Shown here piece by piece: positions 7,687 to 15,610 of a stretch of 35,834 nucleotides of DNA. Below the pieces are notes generated by a model. It saw only the letters and a list, made by a program, of their open reading frames with translations. It was not told the DNA's origin and did not search any database. Both the position numbers and the translations under genes were made by a program. This DNA is from Clostridiaceae bacterium (GTDB taxonomy: Bacteria; Bacillota; Clostridia; Oscillospirales; Butyricicoccaceae): NCBI GenBank assembly GCA_009911355.1, contig QXXE01000041.1, positions 1 through 35,834 of the forward strand, read 5' to 3'. How positions within the stretch are numbered: the stretch's first letter is position 1; every line of letters begins with the position of its first letter.

Positions 7687-8385
7687 TTATAAATACCTAT
7701 CTGTGTACACAAGCTGCCCCTCCAGCGCCCCGCCGGTCGCGCTCTCAATCAAGACCCGCTGCACTTCACGGGATAGGCGCAGCCAGTCGCCGGACTGCAA
7801 ATGCAGCGCATTTTTGCCGTCCAGCAGCACCGTGTAAGTCTCGCTGTCGATCCGCAGCTCGCCCCCCGGCGGCAACGTGACCTGCAAGGTCAGCGTTTCG
7901 GTCGTTTGCAGCCCCGCGCTGGTCAGCACGTTCAGCGCCGACGCAAACAGGCCGCTCGCGGGGGTGTCCTTTGCGCCGCAGCCCTGCCCTGCGAGGGCAG
8001 CGGCAAATGCTTCGCCCGCCGGGATGTTTTTCGCCGCTGCCGCCTGCGCGCCAAGCGTATCCTCCGCCCTGAGCCGCGCAGGGGTGTCCTTTCCTGCGGC
8101 CACAGCGGCGCTCAGCGCCGCCGAGAACGTGCCGGAGACAACGACGTTCGCGGTCAGGCTGGCGCGCGCACAAAGGCTCCCAGCCGCCGCAAACCGTACC
8201 GGGACAGCAATCGCCGCCAGCGCCGTCCCCTGTGCCGACTCGGCAAACCGCTCGCGCACCGGCACAGGGATTGCCGCGCCCGCAAGGGACTGCATGGTCT
8301 CGCTGTAGGACTCCACAATGGGGATCATCCGCTGGCCGCTGCCCAGCGAATAGCGCAGCAGGCTGTAACGGTCCGCGCCCGCCAT
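7687..8385 (-). CDS. Phage tail/baseplate protein
   Basis: A 232-residue protein. The start is the ATG that overlaps the TGA of the preceding gene (MAGADRYSLLRYSL), which discards 49 codons of frame lying inside that gene. The middle is Ala-rich with recurring short segments. The C-terminal 60 residues (VTLPPGGELRID to LVYTDRYL) read as a beta-rich domain of the kind found in distal-tail and baseplate proteins of clostridial siphophages. It lies between a beta-rich tail protein and the tail-tip gene and is coupled to both. I infer a baseplate or tail-tip accessory role from position and composition. Confidence 0.65.
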   Translation of the reverse strand: MAGADRYSLLRYSLGSGQRMIPIVESYSETMQSLAGAAIPVPVRERFAESAQGTALAAIAVPVRFAAAGSLCARASLTANVVVSGTFSAALSAAVAAGKDTPARLRAEDTLGAQAAAAKNIPAGEAFAAALAGQGCGAKDTPASGLFASALNVLTSAGLQTTETLTLQVTLPPGGELRIDSETYTVLLDGKNALHLQSGDWLRLSREVQRVLIESATGGALEGQLVYTDRYL

Positions 8386-9164
8386 CAGTTGAGCCCCACT
8401 TCGACCGCGCCCTCGGCGATCATCGGCATATAGCCTTTTTTGAGCGCCATCGGCTCGGCGCGCGCCTTGATCCAGACCGGCTCGCCCGACGAGTCCGCCG
8501 AGCAGATCGCCGAGTGCGTCCACGTACCCCACGCGGTGGAAGGGCGCGGGTAGGAGGCCGCGACCGTATTGCGTGCCAGCAGCTGCCCGCTGGGCTGCTC
8601 GACTGGCGCGCTGAAGGACACCGCAACCCGCGCATAGTTATCGCCCGAAAGCTCCGCGCCGCCCGACTCCGGCGAGCCGTTCCAGAGCGAGTGGAAGGGC
8701 GTAATCCCGGCCAGCGACTGCCCCCGGAACAGGTTGAGCACCTTTGCTTTCCACGCGCGGGACAGGTCGCCGGTCAGATAAAACAACACGTCGCCCGCCA
8801 GGACAACCGGCGTTTCATCCTTGCCGATCACAAGCGGCTCGATCAGCTCCCCGCGCGCGAGCATGTTGCCGCCCGCAAGCGAGTCCAGCACGCCGATATG
8901 CGTGATGGTGCCCGCCGCCGTCGCCGCTGCCGGGAAGGTCAGGTCGAGCAGGTTCTGGATGCCTACGCCGCCATTGGTGTCGGCAGGCGCGGAAAAGTCG
9001 ATTTCCATGCGGCGATAGCCGTCATAGAGCGTTTCCGTGCCGTTTGTGCCGCTCTCGCCAGGGTCGGAAATGTATAGTGCAAGATAGCACTTGGACGGCG
9101 CGGGGAAAGCCGTGCCGCGCAAGGCGTTCAGCACCCCTTTTTCGAGGTAATCACAGGCATACAT
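8385..9164 (-). CDS. Phage tail protein with duplicated domain
   Basis: A 259-residue protein starting MYACDYLEKGVLNALRG. The ATG is used because AAAGGAG lies about 10 nt upstream; the GTG four codons earlier sits inside that site. Two halves appear related: residues about 1-125 (CYLALYISDPGES, FSAPADTNGG, LDLTFPAA, THIGVLDSLAGGNML) and about 140-259 (GSPESGGAELSGDNYARVAVSFSAP, WTHSAICSADSSG). The second seems to repeat the order of the first. This suggests an internal duplication of one beta-sandwich domain, as in tail-fibre adaptor proteins. Its stop overlaps the next gene's ATG. Confidence 0.62.
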   Translation of the reverse strand: MYACDYLEKGVLNALRGTAFPAPSKCYLALYISDPGESGTNGTETLYDGYRRMEIDFSAPADTNGGVGIQNLLDLTFPAAATAAGTITHIGVLDSLAGGNMLARGELIEPLVIGKDETPVVLAGDVLFYLTGDLSRAWKAKVLNLFRGQSLAGITPFHSLWNGSPESGGAELSGDNYARVAVSFSAPVEQPSGQLLARNTVAASYPRPSTAWGTWTHSAICSADSSGEPVWIKARAEPMALKKGYMPMIAEGAVEVGLN

Positions 9165-9165
9165 G

Positions 9166-9705
9166 CTACAAACCACTCCTTTTGATTGCTGTTATCGTGA
9201 TGTTTTGGATCGTCCGCCCGGAGGTGTTGCGCAGTACCAGCAGGCAGGGGGTCTCCGCCGTGCCCTGGTACTGGGGCGCGTTCGCGCCGTCGCGGACGGG
9301 CAGCGTCACCGTGCGCCCAAACGCGAACGGCGGGTTGTACACCCATGTCAGCGTAAACGCCCCGTAGTGCAGGTGCTGCTCCATCGGCGGCGCGCCGGAC
9401 AGCCGCGCCATATAATACTTGTCCGGCTCCTTGTCCAGCACCAGCCGCCCCGCCCCTGAGAGCCAATAAGCAAGCTCGCGGCATACCTCCGGGACGCTCA
9501 TCCCGGCAGGCTTGGCAAAACCGCACTGGAAACTCTCAGACCGCGTGTCGTACACCCTGCCGCCCACGCCGTCATAGCAGCCCGACTCGCCCGGGATTAC
9601 GATACTGCCCTCCCTGCGCGGCGGCAGCAGCGTGCGCCCCTGCGCCTGCATATGCACGCCGTAACGGCTGCTGTGTACGCCCCGAAAAGTAAATCCTCCC
9701 GTCAT
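9166..9705 (-). CDS. Distal tail protein (Dit-like)
   Basis: A 179-residue protein. The N-terminal sequence MTGGFTFRGVHSSRYGVHM, followed by an R-E-G-S-I-V-I-P segment and YDTRSESFQCGF, is characteristic of the N-terminal domain of siphophage distal tail proteins (SPP1 gp19.1 type). That domain forms a hexameric ring joining tail tube and baseplate. The family is often 230-250 residues, so this is a short version that may lack part of the C-terminal galectin-like domain. It follows the tape-measure gene with an ATGA overlap, the usual position for Dit. Confidence 0.8.
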   Translation of the reverse strand: MTGGFTFRGVHSSRYGVHMQAQGRTLLPPRREGSIVIPGESGCYDGVGGRVYDTRSESFQCGFAKPAGMSVPEVCRELAYWLSGAGRLVLDKEPDKYYMARLSGAPPMEQHLHYGAFTLTWVYNPPFAFGRTVTLPVRDGANAPQYQGTAETPCLLVLRNTSGRTIQNITITAIKRSGL

Positions 9706-12700
9706 AAGTGCCCCCCTCTCGAGCGCGCCGCGTCCGCCGCCATGAAGTATAGCGCCTGCGCGATCCGGTCTATGTCCGCCTCCTCGCGCACGGTTACGCC
9801 GTTTAAGGTGAAGTTCATGACGATCGGGGGCGGCTGCTGCACAGCTGCCGCTGCGGCAAACGCTTCGGCCTGCCGGTCAAGGATTTCCGTAGTGACCGGC
9901 TGCGCCACCGGGGACGTTAAAAAGCGTTCCGCGCTCTCGAGCGCCGTCCTGGCGAGTTCTTGGTACGTCGTTTCCAGATTCCTCTTTTCATCCTCCGCGC
10001 CAAGGATGATCCCTTCAACGTCGTAGCGTCCAACCTCCCGGAATTTTTTCGACGGGGACGCCTGCGCAACCTCTCGCTTGTATGCGGCAAGCGCCGCGCG
10101 GCCCATTTCCGCATATTGATCAATAAGGGCTTTTCGCTTTTCTCCCGTACCCGAAATCAATCCTTCGATATTATTTAACCCGATTTTACGAGCTTCGTCC
10201 TTGACGTCCATCTCCTGGATCGCGTCCTCGAGGTCTTTGACAAGCGTGTCCATTTTTTCGGAAAAATCGGTCTCCATCTGGGCAACCGTGTCTGAAAAGT
10301 TTTTCTTCCCTTCTTCTACCTGGGCAAACTTTTCATTTAATGCTTTGATATCATCCTCGCCACCCCGCACAATTGCGTCCAGGATTTGCGCGGACTCTTC
10401 CGAGCCGTCCGACAGCTTGCGCACAAGCCCCTCGTCAACGCCCATTTCCATCGCTTTTTGGATGTTCTGGGCGTAGGTCTCCATATAAGTAACCTGACTT
10501 TCCAGGGATGCAATCAGACTGTCGATAGAAGTCTTTGCTTCCCCGTCCATTTGCTGGAACAGCCCCATTTGCTGGCTGATGCTCTCATAGGCTTTCTGCT
10601 GCGCGTCCTCATAGGATTTTTGCAGCCCTTCCATTTCGGCAATGACGCTTTCCACTCGGGCGGTCATTTCCTCGGTCTGGGTGGCGCTCTCGGCCTGCTG
10701 CGCGTTATAATCACCAACGGCGGCTTCAAGCTCGGCGATCGCGGCGGCGTTTTCCTCCTGCGCGTCGGTCAAGTCCCTGACATTGTTCGTCAACGCGTTC
10801 ACATGCAGCACGCCCGTGCCCTGCGAGTTGTTCAGCGCGTCCTCGGCTTCGGTCAGCTGCATTGCGATTTCCTGCCGCTCCACATACAGCTCGTTCAGCC
10901 GCGCGACCTGCGCCTCGTATTCCTCCTGCTCGGCGGCTTTTTCGACAAGGCGCTCAATTGCGTCGGCGCTCAGGTTGATCGAGTCCGCCGCCGCGTCGTA
11001 AGACAGGCCGAGGTTTGGGACGGCCTCGTTGAGCTCGTCGACCATCTGCGCAATGATTTCCTTTTGAGCGGCGCTGCGCTCCTCCGCGCCAAGCAGCTCG
11101 AGCAGCGACGCAGCAGTCGCGGCGGTATTTGCCTGCTGTGACTGCATGGAGGCCGTAAACTCTTCATAAGCCTGTTTGTTGCTGCTCAGGCTTTCGGTGA
11201 ACGCCTTGACTTCCTCATCAGCAGAAGTGACAAACGAGCCGAACGTCGCCAACGCCGCGCCAGCCGCCGCAACGCCAGCAACAAGCAATGTCGCGGGGCT
11301 CGCCATAGCAAGCGCCATCTTGAGCGCCGCGAACGCTGCTGTAATTGCCTGTACAGTCGCCACCGTACCGGTCAGCGCAAGAATCCCGGCCGTAAGCGCT
11401 GCCAACGACTGCACGACCGCCGGATGATCGGTTACAAAATCGGTCGCCCAGGTGAACACGTTCCCGCCAAACTCATAGAGGGCTTGCAGTGCCGGGTTCA
11501 GTTCGCTGCCGATCGCGATTTTCAGATTGTCCAAGGCGGTAGTCATGCGCTGGTGGGCAAACTCAGTCGTGTCCGCCATTTTGCCGTAAGCGTCGGCGGT
11601 TGCGCCTGCGCTGTTCTCCATCGCCGCGAGGGTCGTGTTAAACGCGTCCGCACCGCTGCCCAGCAGCGACAGCGCGCCAACCCCGGCTTCGGTGGAGCTC
11701 CACAGCTCGGCGAAAGCGTCCTTGCTGCCGCCTGCGCCCTGGCTGAGTTCTGCAATCACGTCGCCCAGCGACGCGCCGCCCGCCATCAGCTCGGCAAAGG
11801 ATTTGCCGGTCTGGTCGCGGAGGATGCCTGCCACAGCCGATCCAGAGTCGCCAAGTTCGGTCAGCATGGACTTGATATAAGTACCCGCCTCGGCGGTTGC
11901 GATACCGTTTTTCGTCAGCTCCGCATAGGACGTGCCGAGGTTTTCGATATTCATGCTGTACGCCGCCGCCAGCGGGATCACCTTGCCGACCGACTGTGCA
12001 AGCTCATCGACCGTGGTTTTGCCGAGCTTCTGCGTAGTGACAAGCACATCCGAGACCTTTTCGGTCTCGCTGACCGACAGGTGGTAGGCGTTCAGCGCGG
12101 TTGTCAGCACGTCAACCGCCGTTTGCGCTTCCGTGAATCCGCCCGTCGCAAGCTGGGTCGACTGCCGCACAAAGTCGACTGCCGCCGCAGTGTCGACGCT
12201 TGCGGAAATCGCCGAATAGACCGATTCCGCAATCTCGCTTGCCGATTTTCCGGTTTCGCCGGACAGGGTGAGGATCTGCGCGGACAGGTCTGCCATAGAA
12301 ACCTTCGAAGTGTCCGCAATGGTCGAGACCTTTGCGACCGAGCTTTCAAAGCCTTCCGCTGCCTGCGCGCATTCGAGCAGCGTGTCAGCGATTTCCTTTG
12401 CCGCCTTCGCAATGCCCGCAGCCGCCAGCGCCGACGCAAGCTGGTCAATCGCGTTTTTCGATTTGCTGCCAAAGTCCTCCGACGCTTCGCCCGCGCCCTT
12501 GACCTCTTTGCCGTATTCGTCGATCGAACGTGCGCAGCCGTCGGCGCTCTGCCCGGCCTCGGCAAGATATTGGCTGTTGCGCCCGAGCTCATCTGACAGG
12601 CCGTTTAAGTCGACCTTTGCATAGTTCAGCTGCTTCTGCCAGCTCTGCACGCCGCGCCCGGCAGCGGCCTGTCCCGCCTCGGCTTCCGCAAGCTCGGCAT

Positions 12701-13091
12701 TCCAGCGGTCAAGCTCGGCGGTCAGCGCTTTTTGCTCCTCAGAGGTGTCGCCCGCCGCATCGCCCAGCGCCGCCAGCGCCTGCTCGCAGCGGGTAATGTT
12801 GTCCTGTGCCGCCGCTGCGCGGTCGGCATATTCCTGCTGGGCCCGCTGGCAGTTTTTCAGCGCGTTTTCCAGTTCAGAAACCTTTTCCTTTTGCTTGCTG
12901 TATAGGGCCTCTAACGCGCTGCCCTTTGCAGTCAGCGCTTCCATGCTGTTTGCGTTGCCCTGGAACGCGCTTTCGGCAAGGGCAAGGTTGGATTTCAGCG
13001 TTGCAAGCTCTGCATTGCAGGACGCGACTGCCTGCTTATACTGCGCCTCGCCCTCAACGGCGAGCCTGGTTGAAATTGTGCGTGTTGCCAT
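9702..13091 (-). CDS. Tail tape measure protein
   Basis: A 1129-residue protein that sets tail length and helps DNA enter the cell. The first 200 residues are coiled coil rich in Ala, Glu, Gln and Lys. The central part (about 250-540) is the conserved tape-measure core with many Ala, Ser and Thr residues. A strongly hydrophobic stretch lies at about 560-625 (SLAALTAGILALTGTV onward), a likely membrane-inserting segment. Further coiled coil follows to about residue 1000. GCGGAGGAAGCG precedes the ATG. Length predicts a tail of roughly 170 nm at the usual 1.5 angstrom per residue, an inference from other siphophages. It is the longest gene in the window. Confidence 0.93.
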   Translation of the reverse strand: MATRTISTRLAVEGEAQYKQAVASCNAELATLKSNLALAESAFQGNANSMEALTAKGSALEALYSKQKEKVSELENALKNCQRAQQEYADRAAAAQDNITRCEQALAALGDAAGDTSEEQKALTAELDRWNAELAEAEAGQAAAGRGVQSWQKQLNYAKVDLNGLSDELGRNSQYLAEAGQSADGCARSIDEYGKEVKGAGEASEDFGSKSKNAIDQLASALAAAGIAKAAKEIADTLLECAQAAEGFESSVAKVSTIADTSKVSMADLSAQILTLSGETGKSASEIAESVYSAISASVDTAAAVDFVRQSTQLATGGFTEAQTAVDVLTTALNAYHLSVSETEKVSDVLVTTQKLGKTTVDELAQSVGKVIPLAAAYSMNIENLGTSYAELTKNGIATAEAGTYIKSMLTELGDSGSAVAGILRDQTGKSFAELMAGGASLGDVIAELSQGAGGSKDAFAELWSSTEAGVGALSLLGSGADAFNTTLAAMENSAGATADAYGKMADTTEFAHQRMTTALDNLKIAIGSELNPALQALYEFGGNVFTWATDFVTDHPAVVQSLAALTAGILALTGTVATVQAITAAFAALKMALAMASPATLLVAGVAAAGAALATFGSFVTSADEEVKAFTESLSSNKQAYEEFTASMQSQQANTAATAASLLELLGAEERSAAQKEIIAQMVDELNEAVPNLGLSYDAAADSINLSADAIERLVEKAAEQEEYEAQVARLNELYVERQEIAMQLTEAEDALNNSQGTGVLHVNALTNNVRDLTDAQEENAAAIAELEAAVGDYNAQQAESATQTEEMTARVESVIAEMEGLQKSYEDAQQKAYESISQQMGLFQQMDGEAKTSIDSLIASLESQVTYMETYAQNIQKAMEMGVDEGLVRKLSDGSEESAQILDAIVRGGEDDIKALNEKFAQVEEGKKNFSDTVAQMETDFSEKMDTLVKDLEDAIQEMDVKDEARKIGLNNIEGLISGTGEKRKALIDQYAEMGRAALAAYKREVAQASPSKKFREVGRYDVEGIILGAEDEKRNLETTYQELARTALESAERFLTSPVAQPVTTEILDRQAEAFAAAAAVQQPPPIVMNFTLNGVTVREEADIDRIAQALYFMAADAARSRGGHL

Positions 13092-13103
13092 CGCTTCCTC
13101 CGC

Positions 13104-13639
13104 TTAATCGTCCGGGTTTTTCTGTTTCACGCCATGCGCCCGCAGATACAGCTCCCACAGGTCGCTGACCTCGCCGGGGGCTGCAAGCAGCGTTTCCGTC
13201 CGGGTGAGCCCGCACGCGAGCCCCACCCGGAGGAACGCCGCGCGGCTTACCCCGTTTTTTTTTGCGCTTCCAGCTCGGCAAGGCCAAGGTCAATCTCGTT
13301 GGTTTCCGGTTCGACCTCGCGCCCGTAGCCGAGGGACAGCGCGGCGGGGATCGCCAGCTTGAGCCTTGCAAGGTCGCTCGGCGCAGTCGCCGCGCGGATC
13401 GTTTCCACGTCCACAATGGGCGCGGGCGCATAGCCGAGCTGCCGCCGCGCCAGCTCGCCCTGCTCCGCGAGGATCACGGCGGCGCGGCACGCCGCGTCAA
13501 ACCCTTCCCGTGTGCCCGGCCTGATTGCGTCGATCAGGCCCGCGCTGCCGCCGAACGCGTCGTCGATCTGAAACATCCCCTCAACCGTCAGCATAAGGTA
13601 CTGCTCGCGCCCGGCAAGGTCAATTTTTACTGCTTTCAT
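13104..13639 (-). CDS. Tail assembly chaperone, -1 frameshift product (G-T type)
   Basis: The short upstream chaperone frame ends at a run of nine A residues inside GCGCAAAAAAAAACGGGG. Slipping back one base on this run continues translation into a second frame: NGVSRAAFLRVG, then about 38 more residues ending QKNPDD and stop. The fusion is about 178 residues, of which 50 come from the second frame. The second frame lacks its own start and lies just before the tape-measure gene, exactly where lambda-like gpG-gpGT frameshifting occurs. The frame shift is computed from coordinates (the second frame is -1 to the first). Confidence 0.82.
13247..13639 (-). CDS. Tail assembly chaperone, unshifted product (G type)
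   Basis: A 130-residue protein starting MKAVKIDLAGREQYLMLT, with GGAGGAGGG just upstream of the ATG; longer open frame upstream belongs to the tail-tube gene. It has a Tyr/Leu-rich N-terminal beta region and then helices. It is expected to bind the tape-measure protein during tail assembly. The abundant short form ends QKKTG; a minority of ribosomes shift frame to make the longer form. The ATG overlaps the major-tail-protein stop (ATGA). Confidence 0.85.
   Translation of the reverse strand: MKAVKIDLAGREQYLMLTVEGMFQIDDAFGGSAGLIDAIRPGTREGFDAACRAAVILAEQGELARRQLGYAPAPIVDVETIRAATAPSDLARLKLAIPAALSLGYGREVEPETNEIDLGLAELEAQKKTG
13255..13263 (-). other. Slippery site for -1 ribosomal frameshift
   Basis: Nine consecutive A residues on the coding strand, read CAA AAA AAA in the zero frame, form a strong slippery heptamer with identical pairing after a one-base slip. 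The zero frame stops three codons later. Confidence 0.8.
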
Positions 13640-14223
13640 GAGGTTCCCTCCTCCCCGCCGCCGTCCTCCGGCGGGCTGAGCTGCTTTTTGATCCATGCAA
13701 CCGCCTCGGCTTCGGCCTGAAATTCCTCAGTGTGCCGCCAGTCGCCGTTTTCGCAGGCAAATACCGTGAACGCCGTCGCGTTCGTGCCAAAGGTGATGCT
13801 GTCGGTCTTGGTCTGGGCGGTGTCGTTGCCCAGCGCAGCCTTGACCAATGGGTAATAGTAGCCCTTGCAAACCGTCTTTTTGTTGCGCATCAGCTTTTTG
13901 ATGTAGCCAAGCCCGCCTGCCGGGGGCGAATCCCCCGTGTTGTACTGTACGAGCTTGTCCGTCACGGTCGCGCCGTAAATCTCCGCCGCAACCGAGTCCT
14001 CCATATCGTCGGTCTCCATCGCGATGGACGCGCTGACAAATTCGTCGACCGACTCGGCGAGCGCGTCATCGGCATACAGCTTGCCGGACGCCAGGTTGAC
14101 CGTCACGTCCGCCTTGACCAGCCTGCCAATCCGCACCGGGGCCGCCGCATAGACCGGCAGCTTGCCCGCAGGCTCCTCTTTGATCCGCGAAAAATACGGG
14201 TGCTTCGCACCAAAACTTGCCAT
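13636..14223 (-). CDS. Major tail (tube) protein, phi13 family
   Basis: A 195-residue protein starting MASFGAKHPYFSRIK. The opening, the segments PVRIGRLVKADVTVNLASGKLYADD, ESVDEFVSASIAMETDD and the later GYIKKLMRNKKTVCKGYYYP resemble phi13-type major tail proteins. These polymerise into the hexameric rings of the siphophage tail tube. TATAGGAGGTTTGAATT precedes the ATG. Its last codons are acidic and Gly-rich and overlap the chaperone start. Position between head-tail joining proteins and the tail chaperone fits. Confidence 0.88.
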   Translation of the reverse strand: MASFGAKHPYFSRIKEEPAGKLPVYAAAPVRIGRLVKADVTVNLASGKLYADDALAESVDEFVSASIAMETDDMEDSVAAEIYGATVTDKLVQYNTGDSPPAGGLGYIKKLMRNKKTVCKGYYYPLVKAALGNDTAQTKTDSITFGTNATAFTVFACENGDWRHTEEFQAEAEAVAWIKKQLSPPEDGGGEEGTS

Positions 14224-14235
14224 AATTCAAACCTC

Positions 14236-14655
14236 CTATAATTTTTTGCTGTCGAGGTAGGCGTTGTAAGCCTTTTCCCCCGCGTCAACGGCCTCCTGTC
14301 CCTTGCGTTCGTTCGCGTCACGGATTGCAGGGCGGGCAGGCTGCCCCTGTTTGCCGTACTCGTTAATAAACGCGACCTCGGCATTGCGCGCGCCGCGCGC
14401 GTTCGTGCCCTGCGGTGCAACCGTGACCGCCCTGCCGTCCCCGGACTTCCGGGCTTTGCCTTTCTTGATGGAACGGGAGGTCGTGCCGGTTGCGTAATCG
14501 CCCTGCCACTGCCGCGCGGTTTCTTCCCGCTGGGCCTTCGCGATTACATCGGCTTCCGCGTCCAGGATACTGTCAATCACGCTGTCTGGCAGCGCTGCCA
14601 GCGCCGCGAGATCCTCCCGCAGCGTGTCCAGCCCGTCCACTGTCAGCCGTCCCAT
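14236..14655 (-). CDS. HK97 gp10-like head-tail component
   Basis: A 139-residue protein starting MGRLTVDGLDTLREDLAAL. The ATG is the internal one with AGGGGGTG close upstream; the longer frame overlaps the preceding gene. The central part has SRSIKKGKARKSGDGRAVTV and then AEVAFINEYGKQGQPARPAIRDA, the FINEYG-x-PARPF-like region typical of HK97 gp10 proteins. These proteins help complete or cap the tail where it joins the head. It starts 13 nt before the preceding gene ends, so the pair is translationally coupled. Confidence 0.82.
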   Translation of the reverse strand: MGRLTVDGLDTLREDLAALAALPDSVIDSILDAEADVIAKAQREETARQWQGDYATGTTSRSIKKGKARKSGDGRAVTVAPQGTNARGARNAEVAFINEYGKQGQPARPAIRDANERKGQEAVDAGEKAYNAYLDSKKL

Positions 14656-14981
14656 AAGCCCACCCCCTGCGCCGTCTCGCACTCAAACACAAAATGCTGC
14701 CCCTGCTTGTCCGAGGCGTTTACGCAGCGGGGCGCGGTCATCCCTGCCGCACGCAGCGCCGCCGCGATCTGCCGCCGCTTCTGCTGGGTGTCCATCCCTG
14801 CCGGGGCAAACAGATGCACATGCACAAGGGCAACCTCATTTCCCGGCTCGTCGTCCGCATAATCCGCCGGTATCGTGTGATAGCCAAACGTGAGATAGGC
14901 CGCGCGCCTGCCCTCGTAGGTGTCCGCCTCGACGGGCGCGATGGGCGCAAGGGCAGCGGTCAGCACCCGGTTAAGCGTCAT
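14643..14981 (-). CDS. Tail terminator / head-tail joining protein (by position)
   Basis: A 112-residue protein with strands and helices but no clear signature: MTLNRVLTAALAPIAPVEAD, YEGRRAAYLTFGYH, EVALVHVHLFAPAG, then a helix (DTQQKRRQIAAALRAAG) and a final strand pair. This strand-helix pattern and position next to the gp10-like gene fit the tail-terminator or neck-protein group of siphophages. AAGGAGG lies 9 nt before the ATG, within the end of the preceding gene. The exact role is inferred from gene order only. Confidence 0.65.
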   Translation of the reverse strand: MTLNRVLTAALAPIAPVEADTYEGRRAAYLTFGYHTIPADYADDEPGNEVALVHVHLFAPAGMDTQQKRRQIAAALRAAGMTAPRCVNASDKQGQHFVFECETAQGVGLWDG

Positions 14982-15279
14982 CCTGCGCCGCCTCCTTACA
15001 ATTTAGCTCGACGGTCTCGCCGCTGCGGGTGTACGACCGCACAACCTCATACGGCCTGCCCGCGTATTCAATCCGCGTCTCGCCCCCGTAGTCCGCGCCG
15101 CGCACCTCAAGCACCAGGGCGATTTTTTCCCCGGCCTGTTTCGCGGCGTAAAACTCCGAACGGGACGCCGATTTCCGGTTGCAAAACACCTCACGGCGGG
15201 TTTCCCGCTCGGTTTTATAGCCGTCCGGCGTGGGCAGCTTTTCTGTCCGCGCCAGCACAGCCCTGTCCTTCCAGTACAT
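14971..15279 (-). CDS. Head closure protein (SPP1 gp16-like)
   Basis: A 102-residue protein. MYWKDRAVLAR, then REVFCNRKSASRSEFYAAKQAG and a beta-rich C-terminal part (VLEVRGADYGGETRIEYAGRPYEVVRSY) match the phage head-tail joining (head closure) family. It binds the connector and closes the head after packaging. GGAGGGCTAAAGC lies before the ATG, and that site contains the stop of the connector gene. Confidence 0.83.
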   Translation of the reverse strand: MYWKDRAVLARTEKLPTPDGYKTERETRREVFCNRKSASRSEFYAAKQAGEKIALVLEVRGADYGGETRIEYAGRPYEVVRSYTRSGETVELNCKEAAQDDA

Positions 15280-15282
15280 GCT

Positions 15283-15606
15283 TTAGCCCTCCACGATGTA
15301 CGCAGCCGCAACCCCGAGCGCAATTTTCATACGCCCATAGGCCGCGCGGTATTTGTCCGCGTCTGCATTGTCAAGGCCAAACTCGGCTTTGACGTAAGTC
15401 GTCACAGCCCGTTTGATCAGCGGGTCGGTTTCATCCTTCACCAGTTCGGGACGCACCCCGCAAAGGGCAAGGTCACACCGCGCGGCGCGGATCAGGCTGG
15501 CAAGCTCGCCGTCAAAATCCGTGCCGGCAATCCGCAGCGCGTCCCGCATTTCGGCGAGATACCCCTCCGAGGGCGCGGGCGGGGCCCGCTTTGCGCTCCG
15601 GCCCAT
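15283..15606 (-). CDS. Head-tail connector (gp6-like, DNA packaging protein)
   Basis: A 107-residue, mainly helical protein. The segment LAEMRDALRIAGTDFDGELASLIRAARCDLALCGV followed by DPLIKRAVTTYVKAEFGL is typical of gp6-like head-tail connectors, which form a ring under the portal. GGAAGGGAAG precedes the ATG. It directly follows the capsid gene with a gap of only a few bases, as in most HK97-like phages. Confidence 0.85.
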   Translation of the reverse strand: MGRSAKRAPPAPSEGYLAEMRDALRIAGTDFDGELASLIRAARCDLALCGVRPELVKDETDPLIKRAVTTYVKAEFGLDNADADKYRAAYGRMKIALGVAAAYIVEG

Positions 15607-15610
15607 GGCG

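Noticed and set aside
9128..9526. Long open frames overlapping tail and head genes in other frames and on the opposite strand, including several over 200 residues
   Set aside because: High G+C sequence gives many stop-free shadow frames; these lack ribosome-binding sites and recognisable domains, while the opposite frame has clear family matches.
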